DNA of 64,000 nucleotides. Origin: Microvirga soli. Lineage in GTDB: Bacteria; Pseudomonadota; Alphaproteobacteria; Rhizobiales; Beijerinckiaceae. The DNA is taken from contig NZ_JAERQE010000003.1 in NCBI RefSeq assembly GCF_016734765.1, forward strand, positions 62,001 through 126,000. The letters are read 5' to 3'. The first letter of the stretch is position 1; each line of letters opens with the position of its first letter. The notes under the pieces are model-generated. The model was given only the letters and a program-made list of their open reading frames with translations, was not told the origin of the DNA and ran no database searches. A program made the position numbers and the translations under genes. Positions 18,345 to 27,818 of the stretch are shown here, piece by piece.

Positions 18345-19595
18345 ATGAAACTGACCCGACGCATTCTGATGGGCGCTGCCGCCGGCAGCCTCCTGCTCTC
18401 GTCCGGCGCCGCCATGGCGCAGCAGACCGAGCTGACGTTCTGGAGCTGGCGCCAGGAGGACAAGGCCTTCTACCAGGACACCATCAAGAAGTTCCAGGAG
18501 AAGAACCCCGGCATCACGGTCAAGTTCGAGACCTATGCGCCTGAGAACTACCAGACGATTCTCTCCACGGCGCTCGCCGCCGGCCGCGGCCCGGACGTGA
18601 TCCAGGTGCGCGCCTACGGCAACCTGGAGACCATTGCGACCCCAGGCTACCTGCTCGCCCTCGACCAGCAGAACATGCCCGAGCTGGCGAACTTCCCGGA
18701 GGCGTCGCTTGCTGCCGAGACCCTGCGCTCCGACGGCAAGGTCTATGCCGTGCCCTTCGCCATGCAGACGCAGCTCGTGGTCTACAACAAGAAGATCTTC
18801 AAGGATAACGGCGTGAACCCGCCCAAGACCTGGGATGAGCTGATGACGCTCGCTCAGGCGCTCAAGGCCAAGAACATCACGCCGTTCGCCAACGGCACGG
18901 CGACGGCCTGGCAGAACGAGACCATCGTGGGCGGCCTGCTGTCGTCCATGCTCGGCAAGCAGTTCGAGGCCGATATCGTCTCCGGCAAGGCGAACTTCAC
19001 CGATCCGCGCTTTGTCGGCGCGCTGACGAAGCTCAAGGACGTCAGCCAGTATTTCTCGCCGAACTTCACCGGCGTCGACTATCCGTCCTCGCAGCAGCTC
19101 TTCGTGGCAGGCCGCGCGGCCATGTTCGCGGGCGGCTCCTATGAGGTGGCGAATTTCAAGAACCAGAACCCGACCCTCGACCTCGGCGTGTTCCCGGCTC
19201 CCGTCCTGAAGGCAGGCGACCAGGCGCTGGTCGCCACCTATTACGATGGCGGCTATGCGGTGAACGCCAAGAGTGAGAAGAAGGATGCGGCGCTCAAGTT
19301 CGTGCGCTACCTCGCCACGCCCGAATACGGCACGGCCTTCACCAACGCCCTGAAGAACCTGTCGCCGATCAAGGGAATCAAGATCGAGGACGCGATCACC
19401 CAGGAAGTGGCGAAGCTCGCCGAGAACGCCATGTCGTACCTGATGCTCGTGCGCTTCCGCTATCAGGAGCCGAGCGGCTCGGTGCTGCTGCAGTCGAACG
19501 TGCAGAAGATGCTCGCCGGCCAGCAGACCCCGGAGCAGGCCGCGGCCGAGATCAACAAGGGCATCGCGACCTACTACAAGCCCTTCCAGAAGTAA
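18345..19595 (+). CDS. ABC sugar-binding protein (CUT1 family)
   Basis: Periplasmic substrate-binding protein (416 aa) of a carbohydrate ABC importer. A signal peptide with basic start MKLTRR, hydrophobic core and AMA cleavage near residue 25 is followed by a family-1 solute-binding fold (ELTFWSWRQEDKAFYQ, then GPDVIQ and WDELMTLAQALK segments). The ATG at 18345 has GAGGGA seven bases upstream; an ATG at 18330 is an equally possible start. Neighbours are two permeases and nanE, so an amino sugar such as N-acetylmannosamine or a related compound is an inferred substrate. Confidence 0.88.
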   Translation: MKLTRRILMGAAAGSLLLSSGAAMAQQTELTFWSWRQEDKAFYQDTIKKFQEKNPGITVKFETYAPENYQTILSTALAAGRGPDVIQVRAYGNLETIATPGYLLALDQQNMPELANFPEASLAAETLRSDGKVYAVPFAMQTQLVVYNKKIFKDNGVNPPKTWDELMTLAQALKAKNITPFANGTATAWQNETIVGGLLSSMLGKQFEADIVSGKANFTDPRFVGALTKLKDVSQYFSPNFTGVDYPSSQQLFVAGRAAMFAGGSYEVANFKNQNPTLDLGVFPAPVLKAGDQALVATYYDGGYAVNAKSEKKDAALKFVRYLATPEYGTAFTNALKNLSPIKGIKIEDAITQEVAKLAENAMSYLMLVRFRYQEPSGSVLLQSNVQKMLAGQQTPEQAAAEINKGIATYYKPFQK

Positions 19596-19609
19596 GCCTT
19601 TAATACAAG

Positions 19610-19639
19610 GGCGGCGGGCTCTCGGGCTCGCCGCCTTTT
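19610..19639 (+). terminator. Intercistronic hairpin between binding protein and permease
   Basis: GGCGGCG and CGCCGCC pair over a 12-base loop and are followed by TTTT. Such partial terminators often let a binding protein be made in excess of its permeases; that role is inferred. Confidence 0.75.
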
Positions 19640-19652
19640 CTGAAAGCTATCG

Positions 19653-20591
19653 ATGTCCATGATCGTCTCGCGCAAACAGGCTCCGTCGCTGAAGCGGCAA
19701 ATGTGGGTGGCGTTTCTCGTCGTTCCGCCCATCGTGTTCATGTCGCTCTTCGTGGTCTATCCGATCCTGTCGGCCTTCGCCTATGCCTTCTATGACTGGC
19801 AGGGGCTGGCGCGTGGCGAGTACGTGGGTCTCAAGAACTTCAAGGAAGTGCTGTTCGGCGCCACCATGGCACCTGTGGTGTGGAACGCCTTCCTGCACAA
19901 CGTCTATGCGCTTGTCGCGCTGATGATCATCCAGAACGGCGGCGGGTTCCTGCTCGCCTGGCTGCTCTACAAGGAGCCCTTCGGCTTCCGCTTCCACCGG
20001 ATCGCCGTGTTCGTCCCGGTGGTGCTGTCGACCATCATCGTGGGTTTCCTCTGGAAGCTCTTCCTCAATCCGAATTTCGGCATCGTCAATCAGGCGCTCT
20101 ACTCGCTCGGCCTCGATTCCTTGGCCAAGCCCTGGCTTGGGGATTCCTCGACGGCGCTTGGCGCTCTCATCCTCGCCAATGCCTGGCACTTCGTCGGTTT
20201 TCCGACGCTGGTCTATCTCGCCGGCATGCAGCGCATCCCGCCCGAAATCATCGAGGCGGCGCGGCTCGACGGCACCAACGAATGGCAGCTGTTGAAGAAC
20301 ATCGTGTGGCCCCTGGTGGCGCCGAGCACCACCATCCTGTTCACGCTGCTTTTCATCGGCGCGTTCAACTGGTTCGAGATCCCGTACGTGATGGTGGGTC
20401 TTGACGGGTCGCCCTTCGGCACCACCGATGTGCTCGGCCTCGTCTTCTACCGCACGGCCTTCGGCAACCAGAGCGCCAGCATCCAGAACTTCGGCATGGG
20501 CTCGGCGCTCGCCACGCTGCTCTTCCTCTTCATCGTCGTCTTCGCGTCCATGCTGACCCTGTGGCTGCGCCGTCGGGAGATCCAGTTTTGA
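19653..20591 (+). CDS. ABC sugar importer permease, MalF/UgpA type
   Basis: Inner-membrane permease of 312 residues with six predicted membrane helices, beginning after a short basic N-terminus. The EAA loop that contacts the ATPase is clear (EAARLDGTNEWQLLKNIVWPL, with EAA and G spaced as usual). It sits between the binding protein and the second permease and ends where that gene begins. No ATPase gene is present in this operon, so the importer must borrow one made elsewhere. Confidence 0.9.
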   Translation: MSMIVSRKQAPSLKRQMWVAFLVVPPIVFMSLFVVYPILSAFAYAFYDWQGLARGEYVGLKNFKEVLFGATMAPVVWNAFLHNVYALVALMIIQNGGGFLLAWLLYKEPFGFRFHRIAVFVPVVLSTIIVGFLWKLFLNPNFGIVNQALYSLGLDSLAKPWLGDSSTALGALILANAWHFVGFPTLVYLAGMQRIPPEIIEAARLDGTNEWQLLKNIVWPLVAPSTTILFTLLFIGAFNWFEIPYVMVGLDGSPFGTTDVLGLVFYRTAFGNQSASIQNFGMGSALATLLFLFIVVFASMLTLWLRRREIQF

Positions 20592-21442
20592 CCGCCCTCA
20601 CATCTCAGGCGCCCGCATCGCGCCAGCCGATCTCCTTCGCGCTGCTGGCTCAGGTCATCCTGATCGCCAACTCCTTCATCATGCTCTATCCGGTCGTGGT
20701 GATGGTGCTGTCCGCCTTCAAGACCACGGGCGAGATCTTCGAGCATCCCTTCGCGCTGCCCGATTTCACGCAAATCGGGAACTTCGCCAAGGTGCTCGGC
20801 GAAACCGCGATGCCGACCTACTTCATGAACTCGATCTTGGTGACGGGCACGTCGGTTCTGCTGATCCTCGTGCTCGGCACCATGGCGGGCTATGCGGTGG
20901 CCCGCTACGAGTCGCGCACTAACACCTTCATCCTGCTGTTCTTCCTGGCAGGCCTGATGCTGCCCTTGAAGCTTGCGGTCATTCCGCTCTTCATCCTGCT
21001 GCGGGATCTCGGCCTGCTCGACAGCCGCTGGAGCCTCATCGTCACCTACACGGCCATCGGCCTGCCGTCCGCCGTGTTCATCATGGCGGGCTTCCTGCGC
21101 ACGCTGCCATCGGAACTCGAGGATGCGGCCCGCATCGACGGCGCGTCCGAGCCGCGCATCATGTGGTCGGTGATGCTGCCGCTGGCGCGCCCGCCCATGG
21201 CCATCGCGGCGATCCAGAACGCGGTGCCGATCTGGAACGACTTCTTCTTCCCGCTCGTCTTCATTCAGACCGATGCGCGGAAAACCCTGCCGCAGGGGCT
21301 CACCGCCTTCATGGGCGAATACACCACCGACTGGGGCATGCTGTTCGCCGGCCTCACCATCGCGGCGGCGCCCATCACGCTCCTCTACATCGCCCTGTCG
21401 CGCCAGTTCATCCAGGGCATGACGGCCGGCGCGGTGAAGTAG
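20588..21442 (+). CDS. ABC sugar importer permease, MalG/UgpE type
   Basis: Second inner-membrane permease, 284 residues, six predicted helices. The EAA loop reads EDAARIDGASEPRIMWSVMLP, and the C-terminus is that of the MalG family (LSRQFIQGMTAGAVK). The start is placed at TTG 20588, where TTGA overlaps the stop of the first permease and GGGAGA lies eight bases upstream. A GTG at 20561 would lengthen the overlap to 31 bases. It pairs with the first permease to form the channel. Confidence 0.88.
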   Translation: MTALTSQAPASRQPISFALLAQVILIANSFIMLYPVVVMVLSAFKTTGEIFEHPFALPDFTQIGNFAKVLGETAMPTYFMNSILVTGTSVLLILVLGTMAGYAVARYESRTNTFILLFFLAGLMLPLKLAVIPLFILLRDLGLLDSRWSLIVTYTAIGLPSAVFIMAGFLRTLPSELEDAARIDGASEPRIMWSVMLPLARPPMAIAAIQNAVPIWNDFFFPLVFIQTDARKTLPQGLTAFMGEYTTDWGMLFAGLTIAAAPITLLYIALSRQFIQGMTAGAVK

Positions 21443-21443
21443 C

Positions 21444-22112
21444 ATGCTGATTCCGAAGGGCAGCCTCGTCGTCTCCTGCCAGGCCCGCGCCGACAACCCG
21501 CTCCATGGGCCGGTCCACATGGCCGCCATGGCGCAGGCGGCAGAGGCGGGCGGCGCCAGGGGCATTCGCGCCAACGGCGCGGACGACATCGCGGCGATCC
21601 GTGCCGTGACCGCGCTCCCGATCATCGGCATTGCGAAGGTGTGGGACGACCGCTTCCCGGTCTACATCACGCCGGACTTCGCCCAAGCTGCCGAGATCGC
21701 CACGGCGGGAGCCGACATCATCGGCCTCGATGCGACGCCACGCCCGCGCGACGGTGAGCCGGTGGAACGCCTGATCGGCCGCATCCGCACCGAGCTCGGC
21801 CGCGAGGTCTTTGCCGACATCGCCACGCTCGAGGAGGGGCGAGCCGCCTTTGCTGCTGGTGCCACCTACATCGCGACGACACTCTCCGGCTATACGGACG
21901 AGACGGCCTCCGACAAGATCGAGGGGCCCGACCTCCACCTCCTGTCGGCCCTTGTCGCCGAGATTCGAGCTCCCATCGTGGCGGAGGGGCGCTTCGACAC
22001 GCCCGAACTCGTCGCAGAGGCTTTCAGGCGCGGAGCCCATGCGGTCGTGGTGGGCACCGCGATCACCAATCCGCGCGAGATCACGAGAAAGTTTGTGCGG
22101 GCGCTGTCCTGA
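21444..22112 (+). CDS. nanE: N-acylmannosamine-6-phosphate 2-epimerase
   Basis: TIM-barrel enzyme of 222 residues that turns N-acetylmannosamine 6-phosphate into N-acetylglucosamine 6-phosphate. The family signatures are present: LVVSCQARADNPLH at the start, GIRANG, IGIAKVW, GLDAT (bearing the conserved Asp), and the phosphate-binding end VAEGRFDTP with VVVGTAIT. The ATG follows the permease stop by one base, so it is translated with the importer. This links the importer to amino-sugar use. The kinase (nanK) and other nan genes are not in the window. Confidence 0.88.
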   Translation: MLIPKGSLVVSCQARADNPLHGPVHMAAMAQAAEAGGARGIRANGADDIAAIRAVTALPIIGIAKVWDDRFPVYITPDFAQAAEIATAGADIIGLDATPRPRDGEPVERLIGRIRTELGREVFADIATLEEGRAAFAAGATYIATTLSGYTDETASDKIEGPDLHLLSALVAEIRAPIVAEGRFDTPELVAEAFRRGAHAVVVGTAITNPREITRKFVRALS

Positions 22113-22206
22113 AGGCCCGGAAGGCAAGTCTGTAACGGAAACGTGAGAGCACCTCTGGCGTTCTCGGGTGTACCCATCCACAATGGGTTTCAACCGAGGT
22201 GATGCC

Positions 22207-23151
22207 GTGCTGATCCGCCGCCCTTCCGATATTCTGCCCTCCGAGATCACGCCCCGGGAGGTCTATTTCAACCGCCGCCAATGGATGGCGGGCGCCGCCG
22301 GGTTGGCCCTCGCGGCGGCCCTGCCAAGAGGGCTGGAGGCGGCCCCGCTTCAGGCGGCCAAGAGCCCGTTCTCGACGGACGAGAAGCTGACGAGCCGTGA
22401 GGACGTCACGAGCTACAACAACTTCTATGAGTTCGGCACCGGCAAGGACGATCCCGCCGCCAAGGCCAAGTCCCTCAAGACCTCGCCCTGGACGGTGAAG
22501 GTTGATGGCATGGTCGGCAAGCCGGCCGAGTTCGCCCTTGAGGACATCATCAAGTCATCGGCTCTGGAGGAGCGCATCTATCGCATGCGCTGCGTCGAGG
22601 GCTGGTCCATGGTCATTCCTTGGGTCGGCTTCCCGCTTGCCGACCTCATCAAGCGCGTGGAGCCCCTGGGCAGCGCAAAATACGTGGCCTTCGAGACGGC
22701 ATACCGGCCCGAGGAGATGCCGGGGATGGACACGGTGTTCCCGGTACTCGAATGGCCTTACGTGGAGGGCCTGCGCCTCGATGAGGCCATGAACCCGCTC
22801 ACCCTGCTGGCGGTCGGGCTCTACGGCGAGACCCTGCCGAACCAGAACGGCGCACCCATTCGCCTCGTCGTGCCGTGGAAATACGGATTCAAGGGTATCA
22901 AGTCGATCACCCGCATCAGCTTCGTCGACAAGCAGCCGGCAACCTCCTGGAACAAGCAGGCACCTGGCGAATACGGCTTCTACGCCAACGTGAACCCGGG
23001 CGTGGACCATCCACGCTGGAGCCAGGCGACCGAGCGGCGCATCGGCGAGGGCGGCCTGTTCGTGAAGCGCCGCCCGACCCTGATGTTCAACGGCTATGCC
23101 GAGCAGGTGGCGAGCCTCTACACGGGTATGGACCTGCGGAAGCTCTATTGA
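22207..23151 (+). CDS. msrP: Protein-methionine-sulfoxide reductase, catalytic subunit
   Basis: Periplasmic molybdoenzyme of 314 residues that reduces methionine sulfoxide in exported proteins. A Tat-type signal ([19 protein letters not shown]) lies about residues 20-40. The molybdenum-ligand cysteine is C129 in RMRCVEGW, and the SUOX-fold segments ([21 protein letters not shown]) follow. The GTG at 22207 is chosen because GAGGTGA lies just upstream; an ATG at 22183 is also in frame. Its stop overlaps the msrQ start by one base (TGATG). The molybdate importer modABC follows, which would supply its metal. Confidence 0.92.
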   Translation: MLIRRPSDILPSEITPREVYFNRRQWMAGAAGLALAAALPRGLEAAPLQAAKSPFSTDEKLTSREDVTSYNNFYEFGTGKDDPAAKAKSLKTSPWTVKVDGMVGKPAEFALEDIIKSSALEERIYRMRCVEGWSMVIPWVGFPLADLIKRVEPLGSAKYVAFETAYRPEEMPGMDTVFPVLEWPYVEGLRLDEAMNPLTLLAVGLYGETLPNQNGAPIRLVVPWKYGFKGIKSITRISFVDKQPATSWNKQAPGEYGFYANVNPGVDHPRWSQATERRIGEGGLFVKRRPTLMFNGYAEQVASLYTGMDLRKLY

Positions 23152-23795
23152 TGGCCGGAAGAGCCTCCGCGACCGGCGCGCCCAAGGGCGTCACCCTGCC
23201 TCAGGTGCCGAAAATCCTCGTCTACATCGTCGGCTTCATCCCGGCCGTGTGGCTGTTCTATGCCGGCATCACCGATCAGCTCGGGGCCGATCCCATGCGC
23301 TATCTGGAGCAGGCGCTCGGCCTTTGGGCCTTGCGCTTCCTGATCGCGACGCTAGCGGTCACGCCGCTGCGGCAACTCCTCAGCATCAACCTGCTGCGCT
23401 ACCGCCGGGCCATCGGGCTCTTGGCGTTCTATTACGCCGCCCTGCACCTCATCACCTATCTGGTGCTCGACCAGGGACTCGACATGGCGGCCATCGTGGC
23501 CGACATCATCAAGCGGCCTTACATCACCATCGGCATGGCGACCTTCGTCATCCTGGTGCCGCTCGCGATCACGTCCAACAACGCAGCGATCCGGCGCATG
23601 GGCGGGCAGGCCTGGGCCAAGCTGCATAAGCTCGTCTTTGTGGCGGCCATCGGCGCGGTGCTTCATTTCATTCTCGTGGTGAAGTCATGGCCGCCCGAGC
23701 CTTTGGTCTATGCGGCCATCGTCGCCGTGCTCCTCGGCTACCGGCTGGTCCGTTCCCTGGTGAAGAAGCCGTCGCCCAGGCGACGCCCCGCTTGA
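23151..23795 (+). CDS. msrQ: Protein-methionine-sulfoxide reductase, heme membrane subunit
   Basis: Membrane protein of 214 residues that passes electrons from the respiratory chain to MsrP. It has about six hydrophobic segments with the heme-ligand histidines of the family (AALHLITYL near residue 100, KLHKLVF near 161, VLHFIL near 173). It is one base overlapped with msrP and has no separate promoter in view. The C-terminus is short and basic (KKPSPRRRPA). Length is normal for YedZ/MsrQ. Confidence 0.92.
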   Translation: MAGRASATGAPKGVTLPQVPKILVYIVGFIPAVWLFYAGITDQLGADPMRYLEQALGLWALRFLIATLAVTPLRQLLSINLLRYRRAIGLLAFYYAALHLITYLVLDQGLDMAAIVADIIKRPYITIGMATFVILVPLAITSNNAAIRRMGGQAWAKLHKLVFVAAIGAVLHFILVVKSWPPEPLVYAAIVAVLLGYRLVRSLVKKPSPRRRPA

Positions 23796-23846
23796 AGACC
23801 AGGGCCACTCGGCTAGGATGCGCCGGGTAAAAGCAAGGCTTCTCCT

Positions 23847-24671
23847 TTGAACGGCAGGATCATCCATCGAGCAGGCTTCGTTGTCGGCGCATTCGCGCGG
23901 GCGCTCCTGATCGGGCTGGTCTGGGCGAGCCTCGCGGTGCCCGGTGAAGCCCTGGCCCAAAGCCGGGACGTGCTGGTCTTTGCCGCGGCCAGCCTGAAGA
24001 ACGCGCTCGACGAGGCCGCCGCTGCCTGGATACGCGACAGCGGCAGGCGAGTCGTAGTGTCGTATGCCGCCAGCAACGCGCTCGCCCGGCAGATCGAGGC
24101 TGGAGCCCCGGCGGACATCTTCTTCTCTGCCGATCTCGATTGGATGGATTATGCGACCTCCAAGGGGCTGATCCAGCCGGAAAGCCGCGTCAATCTCCTC
24201 GGCAATTCCCTTGTTCTCATCGCACCGAAAGGTTCTGCGGCACAGGTCGAACTCAAGCCCGAGCTCGATCTCGCGGCGATCCTCGGCAGTCATCGTCTTG
24301 CCATGGGCCATGCGAATGCGGTGCCGGCCGGCAAATACGGCAAGGCCGCCCTCGAGCATCTCGGCGCATGGGCGGGCGTGAAGGACAAGGTCGCCCAGAC
24401 CGAGAATGTGCGCGCAGCGCTTCTGCTCGTCTCACGCGGCGAGGCGCCCCTTGGGATCGTCTATAAGACCGATGCCGTGTCCGACTCGAACGTCACCATC
24501 GTCGGTACGTTTCCGGAAGGCAGCCATCCGCCGATCGTCTACCCGATCGCGTTGACGAAGGATTCAGCCAATCCGGAGGCAGCAGCGTTCTTGGGCTTCC
24601 TGCGTTCGGACAAGGCCAAGCCCTTCTTCGAAAAGCAGGGCTTCACTCTGTTGAACAAAGCGGGCTCGTGA
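23847..24671 (+). CDS. modA: Molybdate-binding periplasmic protein
   Basis: Substrate-binding protein of 274 residues for molybdate or tungstate. A signal peptide (about residues 1-37, ending near ALAQ) is followed by the ModA fold: VFAAASLKNALDE, the oxyanion-contact ASNALARQIEAGAPADIFFSA-type segments, and the GIVYKTDA motif near the C-terminus. No good ATG is available; the TTG at 23847 has AAGG about ten bases upstream and is the likely start. The stop overlaps the next start. It follows msrQ after 51 bases in the same direction. Confidence 0.9.
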   Translation: MNGRIIHRAGFVVGAFARALLIGLVWASLAVPGEALAQSRDVLVFAAASLKNALDEAAAAWIRDSGRRVVVSYAASNALARQIEAGAPADIFFSADLDWMDYATSKGLIQPESRVNLLGNSLVLIAPKGSAAQVELKPELDLAAILGSHRLAMGHANAVPAGKYGKAALEHLGAWAGVKDKVAQTENVRAALLLVSRGEAPLGIVYKTDAVSDSNVTIVGTFPEGSHPPIVYPIALTKDSANPEAAAFLGFLRSDKAKPFFEKQGFTLLNKAGS

Positions 24672-25363
24672 TGGAGGGGCTTTCTCCGGAAGAGTGGACG
24701 GCGGTTCGCCTCAGCCTGAAGGTCGCCTCCGTGGCCATGGCGGCAAGCCTCATCCCGGGAATTGCCATCGCGTTCCTGCTGGAACGCGGACGCTTCTGGG
24801 GGCGGCAGGCGCTCGATGTGCTCGTGCATCTGCCGCTGGTTTTGCCGCCCGTCGTGGTCGGCTGGTTTCTCCTCATCGGCTTCGGCCGGCGCGGTCCTGT
24901 CGGGGCGTTTCTCGCCGAGCAGTTCGGCATCGTGTTCTCGTTTCGCTGGACGGGTGCTGCGCTCGCCTGCGCCATCATGGGCTTTCCGCTGCTGGTGCGC
25001 GCCATCCGGCTGTCCATCGCGGCCGTCGACCGCAAGCTCGAGGACGCTGCAAGCACGCTCGGGGCTCATCCTGTCTGGGTTTTCGGCGTGGTGACGCTGC
25101 CGTTGATTCTGCCCGGCATCATCGCCGGCATGGTGCTCTCCTTTGCTAAGGCCATGGGCGAGTTCGGCGCGACGATCACCTTCGTTTCGAGCATTCCCGG
25201 CGAGACGCAGACCATCCCGTCGGCCATTTACGCCTATACCCAGGTGCCGGGAGGCGAGGGTGGTGCGATGCGGCTGACGCTCGTGTCCATCGTCATCTCC
25301 ATCGCGGCGCTGTGGCTGTCCGAGTGGCTGGCGCGGCGTGTGCGTCGCAGGGTTCACGCCTGA
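24671..25363 (+). CDS. modB: Molybdate ABC importer permease
   Basis: Inner-membrane permease of 230 residues with about five membrane helices. The EAA loop is present as EDAASTLGAHPVWVFGVVTLP and the C-terminal segment TFVSSIPGETQTIPSAIY is typical of ModB. The ATG at 24671 overlaps the modA stop by one base; the GTG three bases earlier would give a four-base overlap and is equally plausible. The C-terminus overlaps modC by one base. Confidence 0.92.
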   Translation: MEGLSPEEWTAVRLSLKVASVAMAASLIPGIAIAFLLERGRFWGRQALDVLVHLPLVLPPVVVGWFLLIGFGRRGPVGAFLAEQFGIVFSFRWTGAALACAIMGFPLLVRAIRLSIAAVDRKLEDAASTLGAHPVWVFGVVTLPLILPGIIAGMVLSFAKAMGEFGATITFVSSIPGETQTIPSAIYAYTQVPGGEGGAMRLTLVSIVISIAALWLSEWLARRVRRRVHA

Positions 25364-26469
25364 TGATCCTTGACGTCAGCATCGAGCATGAGCAGGGCGC
25401 ATTCGCCCTGCAGGCAAGTTTCCAATCCAATGGCAAGCTCACGGCTTTGTTCGGTCCGTCAGGTTCCGGCAAGACAACGATCGTGAATGCCGTCAGTGGA
25501 CTCGTGCAACCGGATCATGCGCGCATCGTGGTGCAGGACCGGGTGCTTGTCGATACGACGAAAAACATCGTCGTGCCGAAGCACAGGCGTCGCATCGGCT
25601 ATGTGTTCCAGGAAGGACGGCTCTTCCCGCATCTCAACGTGCGGCACAACCTGCTCTTCGGCCGCTGGTTCACACAGAAGGGCGAGCGGACAGCGAGCTT
25701 CGATCATGTGGTGGATCTTCTCGGCATTGGTCATCTGCTCGACCGCCGCCCGTCCACGTTGTCCGGCGGCGAGAAGCAGCGTGTGGCCATCGGCCGTGCG
25801 CTACTCGCCGATCCCCAGCTCCTGCTGATGGACGAGCCGCTTGCCTCCCTCGACGAGGCACGAAAGGCTGAAATCTATCCTTATCTCGAACGCCTGCGTG
25901 ACGAGGGCGGCATTCCCATCGTGCTCGTCAGTCATTCCGTGGCTGAAATCGCGCGGCTGGCCACATCCGTCGTGGTTCTCTCGGAAGGCCGGGTGATAGC
26001 ATCGGGCTCTGCAGCCGAAGTTCTGAGGCACACGAGCTTCTTTGCGCTGGAAGGTCGTGCAGAGGTTGGCGCGCTGATCGAAGCACAGGTGTCGAGGCAT
26101 GATGAAGCTTATGACCTGACCGTGCTGCAGGCGCGGGCCGGTACTTTGAGCATCCCGCGTCTTCCTCATCCCATCGGCACGAGCCTGCGCGTGCGTCTTC
26201 GCGCCCGCGACATCATCCTGTCGCTGAAGGCACCCGAAGGCCTGAGCGCCTTGAACGTGCTGCCGGGATTCATTTCCTCCATCGACGAGGCCGAGGGGTC
26301 GAGCGTGGATGTGCAGCTCGATTGCGGCGGGGATCCTGTCGTGGCCCGCGTGACCCGCAAATCCGTCGAGGAGCTTGGCCTCAAGCCTGGCCTTGCCGTT
26401 CACGCCATCATCAAGAGCATCGCTTTCGACCCTGAGGCCCTTGGCGTCACGGGCAGAGAGAATATGTGA
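25363..26469 (+). CDS. modC: Molybdate ABC importer ATPase
   Basis: Cytoplasmic ATPase of 368 residues. Walker A (GPSGSGKT) is near residues 30-37, the signature LSGGEKQRV near 127, Walker B LLLMDEP near 150, and the switch histidine in VSHSV near 187. A molybdate-binding MOP/TOBE domain fills the last 75 residues (about 290-360). The ATG at 25363 overlaps the modB stop by one base. The operon modABC is complete; no modE gene or clear ModE palindrome is seen. Confidence 0.93.
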   Translation: MILDVSIEHEQGAFALQASFQSNGKLTALFGPSGSGKTTIVNAVSGLVQPDHARIVVQDRVLVDTTKNIVVPKHRRRIGYVFQEGRLFPHLNVRHNLLFGRWFTQKGERTASFDHVVDLLGIGHLLDRRPSTLSGGEKQRVAIGRALLADPQLLLMDEPLASLDEARKAEIYPYLERLRDEGGIPIVLVSHSVAEIARLATSVVVLSEGRVIASGSAAEVLRHTSFFALEGRAEVGALIEAQVSRHDEAYDLTVLQARAGTLSIPRLPHPIGTSLRVRLRARDIILSLKAPEGLSALNVLPGFISSIDEAEGSSVDVQLDCGGDPVVARVTRKSVEELGLKPGLAVHAIIKSIAFDPEALGVTGRENM

Positions 26470-26552
26470 GATCCGATACCGGTGAGGTTGCATGGACGGC
26501 ATAGCCGTGTAGCCTCTCCCGTCATCCTTTCCAGTGTCGAGAGACCACGATC

Positions 26553-27818
26553 ATGAACGAACAAGTCCGGAATTTGCCCGATGCGGCCTCCCATGCCCAG
26601 CTTCTCGACCGTCTGGCGGAGGTCGCCATCCGGGTCGGACTCGGGCTGAAGCCGGGGCAGGAGCTGGTGCTGACCGCGCCGCTCGAGGCCGTGGCTCTGG
26701 TGCGGCGCATCACGGAGCATGCTTACAAGGCCGGCGCTTCGCTCGTCACCACGATCTTCTCCGACGAGGAGAGCACGTTGATGCGCTTCCGCCATGGGCG
26801 GGATGAGGGCTTCGATACGGCTCCGGCCTGGCTCTACGAGGGCATGGCCGAGGCCTACAAGAAGGGCGCGGCCCGGCTTGCCATCGTGGGCGAGGACCCG
26901 TCGCTGCTCGCCAAGGAGGATCCGGAGAAGGTCTCCCGCGCCAACCGGGCCCGCTCCAAGGCCTATATGCCGGCCCTCAACATGATTGCGGGCTTCGACA
27001 TCAACTGGACCATCGTGTCCGCCGCGACCCCGGCTTGGGCCAAGACCGTGTTCCCGGACGATGCAGATGAGGTCGCTCTGGCCAAGCTCTGGCAGGCCAT
27101 CTTCTCGGCGTCCCGCGTCGACACGCCCGATCCCATCGCCGCCTGGGAGCAGCACAACGCGGCCCTGCAGACCCGCACGCGCATGCTGAACGAGAAGAAC
27201 TTTGCCGCGCTCCATTTCCGCGGCCCCGGCACCGATCTGCGCGTCGGCCTGGCCGATGACCATGAGTGGAACGGTGGCTCGACGACCGCAAAGAACGGTC
27301 TCGTGTGCAACGCCAACATCCCGACCGAGGAGGTCTTCACCACGCCGCACAAGGACCGTGTGGACGGCACGGTGACGAGCACCAAGCCGCTCTCCTATAA
27401 CGGCACCCTGATCCAGGACATTCAGGTGCGGTTCGAGGGCGGTCGCATCGTGGAGAGCAAGGCACGTACCGGTGAGGCCGTGCTGAACAGGGTTCTAGAT
27501 ACGGACGAAGGCGCGCGCCGTCTCGGCGAGGTGGCCCTGGTGCCCTATTCGTCGCCGATCTCGCAGAGCAGGCTTCTGTTCTTCAACACCCTGTTCGACG
27601 AGAACGCCTCGAGCCACATTGCGCTTGGCCAAGCCTACAGCAAGTGCATCCGGGGTGGCGGCGCCATGAGCGAGGACGAACTGACGTCCCGCGGCTCCAA
27701 CAAGAGCCTGATCCACATTGATTGGATGATCGGCTCCGATCAGGTGGATGTGGATGGTATCACACAGGACGGCACGGCCGAGCCGCTCATGCGCGGCGGC
27801 GAATGGGTGACATCGTAA
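26553..27818 (+). CDS. Aminopeptidase, M29 family (AmpS/AmpT type)
   Basis: Cytoplasmic metallo-aminopeptidase of 421 residues that trims N-terminal residues from peptides. Family segments are GTDLRVGLADDHEWNGG, NIPTEEVFTTPHKDRVDG (with conserved Glu and His metal ligands) and the C-terminal HIDWMIGS motif. Length is normal for M29. It precedes a dipeptide importer operon in the same direction by 166 bases, and an M14 peptidase ends that operon, which suggests a shared role in peptide use. It may have its own promoter. Confidence 0.9.
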   Translation: MNEQVRNLPDAASHAQLLDRLAEVAIRVGLGLKPGQELVLTAPLEAVALVRRITEHAYKAGASLVTTIFSDEESTLMRFRHGRDEGFDTAPAWLYEGMAEAYKKGAARLAIVGEDPSLLAKEDPEKVSRANRARSKAYMPALNMIAGFDINWTIVSAATPAWAKTVFPDDADEVALAKLWQAIFSASRVDTPDPIAAWEQHNAALQTRTRMLNEKNFAALHFRGPGTDLRVGLADDHEWNGGSTTAKNGLVCNANIPTEEVFTTPHKDRVDGTVTSTKPLSYNGTLIQDIQVRFEGGRIVESKARTGEAVLNRVLDTDEGARRLGEVALVPYSSPISQSRLLFFNTLFDENASSHIALGQAYSKCIRGGGAMSEDELTSRGSNKSLIHIDWMIGSDQVDVDGITQDGTAEPLMRGGEWVTS

